From Mucilaginibacter mallensis (GTDB lineage Bacteria; Bacteroidota; Bacteroidia; Sphingobacteriales; Sphingobacteriaceae): 64,000 bases of DNA. The notes beneath the pieces are model-generated. The model made no database searches and was not told the origin of the DNA. It saw nothing but the letters and a program-made list of their open reading frames with translations. Positions 26,390 through 34,157 of the stretch are shown piece by piece (position 1 is the first letter of the stretch; each line of letters starts with the position of its first letter). The position numbers and the translations under genes are program-made. The stretch is from contig NZ_LT629740.1 of the NCBI RefSeq assembly GCF_900105165.1, positions 4,216,001 to 4,280,000 on the forward strand, in the 5' to 3' direction.

Positions 26390-27441
26390 TATACAGCCAT
26401 TAAATAAATGTGTTCGTCCATAAAACTAGATTGAATGTTTCCCCCAAAAATCGCTATCCCGGCATTGGTTAAATCACTAAAAGAATAATTTGCTTGATGA
26501 ACTTTATTAAAAAATTCATATTGGGTGCCTTTCAGCTCATTTTCATAATATTTGTAAATATCCTGCTTCGACTGTCTAAGAAACTTTTTATTTATATATC
26601 TAAATATTTGACTCTCTCGAAAAGCCAGGCTAGACAGTTGAACACCTTTTAATTCTAAGTTATTTAAAACACGAAAAATTTTATTTTTTAAATTATTGTC
26701 ACATTTGATTTTTGCTATGTCAAAAACGGTAGATAGAAATAGAAGTTTCTCAACAGACATATCCTTTTCGTGTGATATTTGTTCAAATAAGTTTAAATCG
26801 ATAACCTCATTTATTTTTTCAAGTGAATACCCTTCATAAATTTGCGCTTCATAATTGCGAAGCAATATTTTCAAGTATGCCGAAACAATTCCATAATTAA
26901 TTGAATGCATGCCACTAATCTTAAGTTTTATTTCCTCAATAGCTATTATAAGATGCTCCGTTATTACCAGCATATCCCACTCTTGATCAGCAGTTGTCTT
27001 GTCCTTTAATCTTGCCTGGAGATAAAAGCATATGGATATTGAATCCAAAATAGAAATTTCTTTGGACTTATTTATTATTCCAATATAATCGAAAATGCGA
27101 TTGTCTATAAACGTTAATATCTCATCCCTATCCGCTTCGAAAAAATCTTGTTCAATAAGTTTAATAATCCAAATTCCTATTCCTGTAATTCCATCAAAAT
27201 AGTCCAGTGCTGGTGATATTTCCTTACCCGCTTCTTCAGCCAGTAATATTTCCAATAAAGCGAAAGCAAAATCCGCATATTCTTGTTTTGGTGAGTACCG
27301 CGAAAGCATAAAGAAATAAACGGCAATTCCCATCTTTCCACCATTTAAACTATTGTTTTCAACATAACACGAATTGACCAGAAATGCATTGGTAATCTTA
27401 TCTAGTAGAGGTTTGTTTTGATAAGCAAATTTTGGCATCAT
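26389..27441 (-). CDS. LanC-like (lanthionine synthetase C-like) protein of Bacteroidota type
   Basis: The 350-residue all-helical protein has the repeat-style blocks of LanC-like toroids: LNGGKMGIAVYFFMLSRYS (about 35), DYFDGITGIGIWIIKL (about 82) and NAGIAIFGG near the end. Known LanC cyclases bind zinc through Cys, Cys and His. No matching Cys-His pair is visible in the C-terminal part, and the protein has very few Cys. It may therefore be a scaffold or a non-canonical enzyme. No LanB dehydratase is encoded nearby. It is translationally coupled to the glycosyltransferase at 25610-26389. Confidence 0.65.
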   Translation of the reverse strand: MMPKFAYQNKPLLDKITNAFLVNSCYVENNSLNGGKMGIAVYFFMLSRYSPKQEYADFAFALLEILLAEEAGKEISPALDYFDGITGIGIWIIKLIEQDFFEADRDEILTFIDNRIFDYIGIINKSKEISILDSISICFYLQARLKDKTTADQEWDMLVITEHLIIAIEEIKLKISGMHSINYGIVSAYLKILLRNYEAQIYEGYSLEKINEVIDLNLFEQISHEKDMSVEKLLFLSTVFDIAKIKCDNNLKNKIFRVLNNLELKGVQLSSLAFRESQIFRYINKKFLRQSKQDIYKYYENELKGTQYEFFNKVHQANYSFSDLTNAGIAIFGGNIQSSFMDEHIYLMAV

Positions 27442-27514
27442 AAATAGTTAATAATAAATAATCAGTAGGAATTTGGTGAAATACAGTTATACCTATAAGA
27501 TATAGCTGTTTTCG

Positions 27515-28255
27515 TTAGTGATTAATATTTTCGAAGATGTTATTCATCAATCTTTTTAGTACAGTTTGATTTTGTGTTATAATGCCAGCATCACCCATCA
27601 TACCATCCCTTAGTATTAATAATTTGCGCGTGTCTGTTAAATTGTTTGGATTAAAATCTACCTCTGCAATATATTCATCTTCATTGTCCGCACTATTAGT
27701 AATGTATTTTATTTTGCCATGGAATATGCCATATTCTTGATAAGGATAACTTCTCAATTTTATCATTACCTCCTGTTGTTCTTTGACTTCGTTCAAGCTA
27801 GCTTTTGGCACCAACATTTCACCAAAAAAGTCTTGCCCACCCTCATATATAAAAAACAAAACCTTATTAAGTACAAGCTCCTGATTTTTATGAATTATTC
27901 CCGCGTAGGTTAAATGTCCGGTTTGTGATGCCACAACGTTAATCATCCCGGTATCGCTTTTAATAACAGCAAGTATTTGTCCTTTTTTAACCTCTTGATT
28001 ATTATCTACTAACAGTTTGGCCAATTTCCCATACTTTACTGCTACGATTGTATGAGGTAAAGTAAGTGAGCGGATTTTTAATGTGGTTTGGACAACGTCG
28101 GGATATTGTATTATTTCTGATACCGCTAAAATTAATACCAATACAGCAAAAAATAAAGTAATCCCCCAACGCAATAACCACGAAGGGGGAGCACTGATAA
28201 TTTCTTGTATTTCTTCGATATGTTTTTGCTTGTTTTCCTGATCTACAATATCCAT
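27515..28255 (-). CDS. HlyD-type periplasmic adaptor for peptide export (short form)
   Basis: The 246-residue protein has one N-terminal membrane helix (about 29-48; GITLFFAVLVLILAVSEII) and a biotinyl/lipoyl-like hairpin (KYGKLAKLLVDNNQEVKKGQ, about 93). A beta-barrel half contains LRSYPYQEYGIFHGKI. Typical HlyD proteins have over 400 residues; the long alpha-helical hairpin is missing, as often seen with Bacteroidota peptide exporters. The gene starts 19 bp after the ABC exporter stop, so both form one export unit spanning the periplasm. Confidence 0.88.
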   Translation of the reverse strand: MDIVDQENKQKHIEEIQEIISAPPSWLLRWGITLFFAVLVLILAVSEIIQYPDVVQTTLKIRSLTLPHTIVAVKYGKLAKLLVDNNQEVKKGQILAVIKSDTGMINVVASQTGHLTYAGIIHKNQELVLNKVLFFIYEGGQDFFGEMLVPKASLNEVKEQQEVMIKLRSYPYQEYGIFHGKIKYITNSADNEDEYIAEVDFNPNNLTDTRKLLILRDGMMGDAGIITQNQTVLKRLMNNIFENINH

Positions 28256-28274
28256 AATTATTCACAGAAGTAAA

Positions 28275-30452
28275 TTATACACCGAGTTCTAATTGATTTT
28301 TCACCAATTTAAAATATTCTCCTCTTAAATTGGTAAGTTCATTATGAGAGCCCTCTTCAATGATTTTGCCTTTATCTAAAACGATAATATTATCGGCATT
28401 ACTTACAGTACTCAGCCGATGCGCAACAACTACAACCGTTCTTCCTCTACAGAATTCTTTTAGATTATCCATTATTATTCGTTCATTATTCGCATCCAAA
28501 GCATTCGTTGCTTCATCAAAAAAAAGATAATGGGGATTTTTATAAACAGCCCTAGCAATTAACAATCGTTGCTTTTGCCCTTGGCTAATTCCACTACCCG
28601 CCGTACCGATTTTGGTTTGTAATCCAAAAGGCAATTCTTCAATAAAATCTCCGATGTTAGCAATCTTTATTGCTTGTTCTAATTTCTCTTTCTCGGGAAA
28701 CTCATCACCCACGGCTATGTTGGCGGCAATACTATCTGCAAAAATAAATCCGTCCTGCAACACAGTTCCACATTGACTTCGCCAGAATTTAAAACTAAGC
28801 TGGTTTAATCTGGTTTCGCCTACTCTAATTTCACCTATTTCAGGTTCAAAAAACCTTAAAAGCATTTTAAGAACGGTAGTTTTACCACTACCGCTCATAC
28901 CAACAATTGCTGTCGTTTTTCCTTCAGGAATATGTAAGTTGATATTTTCTAAAACAGGATCATTGCCGGCGCCTGGATAGCGAAAGGTAAGCCTGTGTAT
29001 ATTGATGCTTTTATTGGCTGGCATCACGCTTACCCAATTTCTATCCGGCGATTCCTCATCTTCAATGTCGTGGATTTCATTTAATCGTTCCAAACTAATT
29101 TTTGCATCTTGATAACCTTGTATAAGACCGAGCATTTGCTCTACAGGACTGTTTACCTGGCCAACAATATATTGAATTGCCATCATACCACCTAATGTGA
29201 TTTGTCCGTCAATAACAGCTTTTACACTTAGAAAGGTTATTAATATATTTTTGCCCTGGTTAATAAACATTGAACCTGCTTGTTGGAATTGATCAAGAGC
29301 AAGACTCTTTACTTTAAATTTAAACAAGCTGGCTTGTACGTGTTCCCACCCCCAGCGTTTTTGCTGCTCACAGTTGTTTAATTTAATTTCTTGTATGCCG
29401 CTAACTAATTCAATAATTGTACTCTGATTAGCTGAAAAATAATCAAATTGCTTATAATTGAGGTTACGTCTCCGCTTGAGAAAAATCACTATCCATCCAG
29501 TATATAAAACCGTGCTTATTATTGAAACGCTAAAAATAACCAAATTGTAATATGCCAGTATAACGATGAATATAACTAGGTTAAAGACGGAAAAAACTGC
29601 ATTTAATGCAGTTCCTGTTAAAAAACTTTCTATCTTCTGTTGATCGCTCATTCGCTGCATAATATCTCCAGTTGTTTTAGTTTCAAAATAACTAAGCGGA
29701 AGTTTCATGAGCTTCATTAAAAAATCAGTGAGAATCGAAATATTAATTCGTGAACTAACATGAAGCAGTATCCATGATCTTATAAAATTAACACTGGTAC
29801 TGCCAAAAAAAAGCATGACCTGCGCAATTAAAATGAGGTAGACGAAATTAAGATTACGAGTATTGATACCAATGTCCACTAACGATTGGGTAAGAAATGG
29901 AGTTATCAATGAAAGCAGCGAACCTACCGTCAGGCCAATTAATAATTGAATAAATAATTTTTTATAAACATAGAAATAGCGGAGGACGGACCACCAATTT
30001 GATTTAACCCTTTTTTCTTGATCTTTTTCAAAAAACTCTGGAGTTGTACCTAATAATAAAGATATCCCATCATGGAGCTCTTTATGGCTAAACCAATTTT
30101 TTCTAAATTGCTGATAAGATAAAGTGATCAGACCATCTGCGGGATCAGCAATATAAAACCTGTCTTTTTTCACTTTGTAAAGAATAACGAAATGGTTCTG
30201 CCGCCAATGAAGAATACAGGGTAATTGCACTTCCTTTAACTGATCAATAGTAAGCTTTACGCCAATTGTTCTGAAGCCAATTTGTTCCGCAGCTTCACTC
30301 AAGCCTAATAAATTAACCCCATTCCGTGTAATCTTGCAAATAGTTCTTAATTTTTGTATGGAATAATTCCGCCCGCAATACTTAGCCATCATACGAAGGC
30401 AAGTTGGGCCGCAATCCATTTTATCTTGTTGTTTATAGTATGGAAATTTCAA
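28275..30452 (-). CDS. Peptidase-containing ABC exporter (PCAT) for double-glycine peptides
   Basis: The 725-residue protein has an N-terminal C39 peptidase domain (1-135) with Cys14 in MDCGPTCL, His in NHFVILYKV and Asp in IADPADG. Six membrane helices follow (about 160-440). The nucleotide-binding domain has Walker A GMSGSGKTT, signature SGISQGQKQR and Walker B LFFDEATNALD. It should cleave the leader of the precursor after Gly-Gly and export the core. The start is TTG at 30452, because the family-typical start KFPYYKQQDKMDCGP begins there. It heads the minus-strand operon, divergent from the oxidoreductase and precursor genes. Confidence 0.95.
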   Translation of the reverse strand: MKFPYYKQQDKMDCGPTCLRMMAKYCGRNYSIQKLRTICKITRNGVNLLGLSEAAEQIGFRTIGVKLTIDQLKEVQLPCILHWRQNHFVILYKVKKDRFYIADPADGLITLSYQQFRKNWFSHKELHDGISLLLGTTPEFFEKDQEKRVKSNWWSVLRYFYVYKKLFIQLLIGLTVGSLLSLITPFLTQSLVDIGINTRNLNFVYLILIAQVMLFFGSTSVNFIRSWILLHVSSRINISILTDFLMKLMKLPLSYFETKTTGDIMQRMSDQQKIESFLTGTALNAVFSVFNLVIFIVILAYYNLVIFSVSIISTVLYTGWIVIFLKRRRNLNYKQFDYFSANQSTIIELVSGIQEIKLNNCEQQKRWGWEHVQASLFKFKVKSLALDQFQQAGSMFINQGKNILITFLSVKAVIDGQITLGGMMAIQYIVGQVNSPVEQMLGLIQGYQDAKISLERLNEIHDIEDEESPDRNWVSVMPANKSINIHRLTFRYPGAGNDPVLENINLHIPEGKTTAIVGMSGSGKTTVLKMLLRFFEPEIGEIRVGETRLNQLSFKFWRSQCGTVLQDGFIFADSIAANIAVGDEFPEKEKLEQAIKIANIGDFIEELPFGLQTKIGTAGSGISQGQKQRLLIARAVYKNPHYLFFDEATNALDANNERIIMDNLKEFCRGRTVVVVAHRLSTVSNADNIIVLDKGKIIEEGSHNELTNLRGEYFKLVKNQLELGV

Positions 30453-31111
30453 TGCTTTATATAATTAACATCCTATATCATTAGGTATTGTTTTTTTGAG
30501 AATCCATCTGAAGATTTAATTAAAAAAATTGAACTCTTATATCTCATATGTATTTATTTATAGATGTCCTAAATCTTTTTTTTCAAGTAATAAGGCCCTA
30601 AAAATTCAAAAAAAATTACAATTAAAGGTTCAGGAGTTTTGCTTAAAGCATAAGGAATATCCGTAATCTCCATTAGCTAAGATATAAAAAAGTTGTGTCA
30701 TTATGTTCTTGTCTTTATTCTTTCATTAGAGGAAAGCCACTGGAAGCTCAAATCTAACTTCCAAATAGCTGCACGGTTTAGCCGTCCTTACCAATATCGG
30801 GCATATATACCAGTCAAAATATATTTTGCACGATTATACATGTACATTATTAAAGTTGTGTCCTTTTATTTTCTTCAAGCCCTACGCAATACAGCCTTAT
30901 ACTTTCGATATTTAGATTATCAATATCTGTAAAAAAGAAATCAGACTACAATTGGAATATATAACAAACGAATTTATAACATTATTAACGGACTTAATTT
31001 TATGCCAGATCATTTTTAGCTACTTTATTTGGTTTTTCATAGGGTTATCTAGTATATTTACCTTATAAGCATTTCTGTCCTAAGCGATAATGCTTTTGTA
31101 ACCTTAGCCTA
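30453..31111. promoter_or_regulatory. Divergent AT-rich control region of the peptide cluster
   Basis: Its 659 bp separate the minus-strand export/modification operon from the plus-strand oxidoreductase-precursor genes and must hold both promoters. A 79-codon plus-strand frame (30693-30932) lacks a credible ribosome site and domain. I searched by eye for an additional GG-leader peptide on both strands and found none. Confidence 0.4.
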
Positions 31112-32683
31112 ATGAAAAAAGATAATATCATAAGTGTTTTGCATTTACTTATTAAGGAGTTGCACATTCCCGTAACTAGTCAAAGCGTAGAAGATGAACT
31201 GCAAAAACACCCTGAATTTAACAGTCTATTGGGAATTAGTGATGTATTAAACAACTGGAATGTCCCTAATGTAGCCTACGCACTAAGTTTTGACGAGTTA
31301 AGTGATGCAGATATCACCGACCCTTTCATCGCATATTTATCTGAAAAGCAGTTTGCATTGGTGCATAGCTTAGATAGCAAAAAAGCGATTGTATCTGACG
31401 AAACCTGGAGCAGATACGTTTTACCTATTGACGAATTTAAGAGAAAATATGCAGGAACTATATTGGTTGCTGAGAAAGATCACGATTCCGGAGAGAGAAA
31501 TTACGTAGCAAACCGGCAGAAAGAGATAGCGGCAAAACTCCGAATTCCATTTGTTATAACTAGCTGCATAATCTTTACGTTTTTTTTCATTCTTCACAAA
31601 TCCGATAGATATGATTTTAATGGAGATGTGATTTTTTTGAATGCTATTAAATTGCTTGGTTTAACTACTACAATATTATTACTTATCCAAAGTGTGGATG
31701 CTACCAATCCACTAATACAAAAACTCTGTGGTGGTGATGATAATGAAAATTGTAATGCCATATTATCATCAAAGTCTGCTAAAATAACCGATCAGCTAAA
31801 TTGGTCGGAACTAGGATTCTTTTATTTTTCAGGCACCTGGCTGGCATTATTTTTTATTGGTGATAACAGCGTGATGAGAGTTTTGGCCATCTTAAATTTA
31901 ATGTGTCTGCCTTATACATTTTATTCGATTTATTACCAGTGGCGGATTGCTAAGCAATGGTGTAAATTTTGCTGTGTTGTACAAGGTTTATTATGGCTCG
32001 AATTTGGCGGCTTTCTTCCTTTTTTAATGAATACTATAAAGTTGCCTAGTTTAGCAGAGTGGGCTAATTTGATAATTACAATGATGATTCCTATCATATT
32101 ATGGATATTTGTCAAACCGTACATAGTATTATCTGGGCAAGTTCAGCCATTGATACTACAGCTGCGAAATTTTAAATATAGCAGCGATCTGTTCAACAAG
32201 ATGCTCCATAGTGGAGCTAAGTATAGTTTGCCCAAAGAGGAGTATTCGCTGATTATTGGTAATCGACAAGCAGAGCATACAATCACGATGGTTTCAAATC
32301 CGTATTGTCAGCCTTGTTCAAAAGCGCACACCGCAATGGAATGGATTCATAGCCGGAATGATGTCAAACTGCAAGTTGTTTTTGTGGTCAATAAAGATGA
32401 TGATGACAAAAAGGTGGGGGTTGTCACCCGTTTGATGTCACTACAGTCGGAGCAAAATGATTTGTCGTTAAAATTTGCACTTGATGATTGGTATGAAAAC
32501 AAAAATTACGAAAGCTGGACTAAACGACACCCAGTCAAAAACCTTGCCTCTTATTCAGAAGCGCTACAAAAACAAAGTGAATGGTGTAGCATAGCAGAAG
32601 TTGCAGCGACTCCGACAATATTTATTAATGGGCGTAAGCTTCCTGCAAATTATCAACCCGAAGATATAAAATATCTTATTTAG
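31112..32683 (+). CDS. VKOR-thioredoxin disulfide oxidoreductase with degenerate C39 N-domain
   Basis: The 523-residue three-part protein starts with residues 1-120, which follow the C39 peptidase fold (YLSEKQFALVHSLDSKKAIV) but have no catalytic Cys or paired His. Residues about 148-335 are a VKOR membrane domain with Cys206/Cys214 and the redox pair Cys284-x-x-Cys287. Residues about 388-523 form a DsbA/thioredoxin-like domain with Cys399-Gln-Pro-Cys402 and the cis-Pro TPTIF. It should form disulfides in the periplasm, with quinone as acceptor. It is the gene just upstream of the Cys-rich precursor, so oxidative folding of that peptide is the likely job. The inactive C39 domain may bind the leader (inference). 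Confidence 0.88.
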   Translation: MKKDNIISVLHLLIKELHIPVTSQSVEDELQKHPEFNSLLGISDVLNNWNVPNVAYALSFDELSDADITDPFIAYLSEKQFALVHSLDSKKAIVSDETWSRYVLPIDEFKRKYAGTILVAEKDHDSGERNYVANRQKEIAAKLRIPFVITSCIIFTFFFILHKSDRYDFNGDVIFLNAIKLLGLTTTILLLIQSVDATNPLIQKLCGGDDNENCNAILSSKSAKITDQLNWSELGFFYFSGTWLALFFIGDNSVMRVLAILNLMCLPYTFYSIYYQWRIAKQWCKFCCVVQGLLWLEFGGFLPFLMNTIKLPSLAEWANLIITMMIPIILWIFVKPYIVLSGQVQPLILQLRNFKYSSDLFNKMLHSGAKYSLPKEEYSLIIGNRQAEHTITMVSNPYCQPCSKAHTAMEWIHSRNDVKLQVVFVVNKDDDDKKVGVVTRLMSLQSEQNDLSLKFALDDWYENKNYESWTKRHPVKNLASYSEALQKQSEWCSIAEVAATPTIFINGRKLPANYQPEDIKYLI

Positions 32684-32772
32684 AGTATTTAACAATATGA
32701 AGATGCCTGCCTTCGGTAAAACAGGATAGGGAAAGCTGCAACCCAATTAATAGAGGCAAAAAACGCGAGAAA

Positions 32773-33006
32773 ATGAAAAAACTAAAACTAAAACTTGATG
32801 GCGTTAAGGAAACGCTGACTAGGGACCAAATGAAGAAAATTTATGGTGGTTATAGCGATTGCGCTGGTTGTTGTTGTGTGCATAGTTGTGGCGGTACCGA
32901 CTGGGATTGCGGATATTCCATGGCTAAAGCGAAAAGCGACGCAGCCAAGGAGGGTAAATGTTGGTGCTGTGACTCGTGCTCTGCACCGGCTCCTTGTGAA
33001 TGTTGA
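32773..33006 (+). CDS. Cys-rich peptide precursor with double-glycine leader
   Basis: The 77-residue product has residues 1-26 as a typical Bacteroidota GG leader: MKKLKLKLDGVKE, then LTRDQMKKIYGG with hydrophobic residues at the expected spacing before Gly25-Gly26. The remaining 51-residue core has 12 Cys, at core positions 4, 7, 8, 9, 13, 20, 37, 39, 40, 43, 49 and 51, several as CC or CCC. It also has Ser, Thr and Gly-Gly stretches. The C39 exporter at 28275 should process it, and the VKOR-thioredoxin protein 90 bp upstream could oxidize it. Ser/Thr or Cys could be glycosylated by the cluster transferases. No homologue is recognized; a bacteriocin or signalling role is inferred. Confidence 0.85.
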   Translation: MKKLKLKLDGVKETLTRDQMKKIYGGYSDCAGCCCVHSCGGTDWDCGYSMAKAKSDAAKEGKCWCCDSCSAPAPCEC

Positions 33007-33089
33007 AATTAGCGGGGTCATAGGATTTCCTGTGACCCTAAGTTGTTGATTTGTTTAATAGTCTTTATTTAGATACACAAAACGTTCAT

Positions 33090-33950
33090 ATGACAGTCAT
33101 TAATGTAAATTTTATCTATTTATTGTTTTTTATTTTACCGGTCGCGGTAGATGCGCAAAATGTGCAGCAGAAAAGTGCCCGTGTCCCAAGTACTGTAAAA
33201 GTCGACGGCCTTTTACAGGAGTGGGGAAGTCTTCAGGCGAATAATAGTTCAAATAGAATACGTTACACAATTAGTAACGACGACGACAATCTTTATCTTG
33301 CCATACAATCTTCTGGTGTATGGTGCAATGCTAAAATTGCACATGGAGGTATAACGTTAATTATCAGCCAATCAGTAGATAAAAAGATTAGAGAGAAAGC
33401 TGCAACAAACGTTTCTATCACTTTCCCTGTGATTGACAAAGCAACGGCTTCCGGTATAAATGCTAAGCAATATGGATATTTTGATATCGCCGATGAAAAA
33501 TCAAATGATTCCAAAAAAAAGATGGACTCTTTGTACAATGCTGTTAATCTATTGGTAAATAATTCATTTAAAGAAATAAAAATTATTGGAATAAAGGATA
33601 TTGACACGCTGGTTTCTGTTTACAATACTTATGGAATTAAAGCTGCTGCACAATTTAGTAAGCAAATGTTATATTGCTATGAATTAGCAATACCATTAAA
33701 ATATCTGGGGCTTACAATCGATAATCTTGTACCATTTAGTTATAGCATCCGATTAAATGGTCCAACATTTGGAAAGCGCACTTCCACAAGAAAAATATAT
33801 AATACGGAAGATCCGAATGACGTACCTACGACTGAATTATCACCAAATTTTGATGGAAGCAAGGCAATAAATCCTGAGTCCTTTTATAAAAATTATCCTT
33901 CAAGTCTTTGGGCTGAATATACATTGGTAAAAGACAATTCAAACAAATAG
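33090..33950 (+). CDS. Secreted CBM9/DOMON-like beta-sandwich protein
   Basis: Starting at ATG 33090 gives a clean signal peptide (MTVINVNFIYLLFFILPVAV, cleaved near DAQ). A TTG at 33051 would add 13 residues before it and is less likely. The mature start (VKVDGLLQEWGS ... NDDDNLYLAIQSS) is the opening of CBM9-type sugar-binding domains, but the binding Trp pattern is incomplete. About 287 residues. It follows the precursor by 84 bp and is likely in the same transcript. It could bind a sugar on the peptide or anchor it to a surface; the function is not known. Confidence 0.6.
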   Translation: MTVINVNFIYLLFFILPVAVDAQNVQQKSARVPSTVKVDGLLQEWGSLQANNSSNRIRYTISNDDDNLYLAIQSSGVWCNAKIAHGGITLIISQSVDKKIREKAATNVSITFPVIDKATASGINAKQYGYFDIADEKSNDSKKKMDSLYNAVNLLVNNSFKEIKIIGIKDIDTLVSVYNTYGIKAAAQFSKQMLYCYELAIPLKYLGLTIDNLVPFSYSIRLNGPTFGKRTSTRKIYNTEDPNDVPTTELSPNFDGSKAINPESFYKNYPSSLWAEYTLVKDNSNK

Positions 33951-33986
33951 TATCTCCATTTATTCTTTAACCTGACGGTGTGCTGG

Positions 33987-34018
33987 CAGATAAAAAAGCA
34001 GACCGTGGTTTTTATCTG
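33987..34018. terminator. Convergent terminator hairpin
   Basis: Perfect 10-bp inverted repeat cagataaaaa / tttttatctg around a 12-nt loop between the convergent genes ending at 33950 and 34158. A and T runs inside the stem suit both directions. Confidence 0.55.
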
Positions 34019-34157
34019 TGGTAAAATGGTTTGCTAAATATACGGCTTATGCAAGAATAAGAATACAATCCAATGGATTTATAGCAACACGGGTTCAATA
34101 TACAGACATTTGAAATCTTAATAATGATCCGTTGAATACTTAATTCGCCAAATTCGA

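Noticed and set aside
30693-30932. 79-codon plus-strand frame in the divergent region of the peptide cluster
   Set aside because: It has no GG motif, no domain and no credible start signal. It looks like chance in AT-rich DNA.
32788-33049. Frames overlapping the Cys-rich precursor on both strands
   Set aside because: The +1 frame has the GG leader and ordered Cys; the others are shadows produced by its repetitive tgc/tgt codons.
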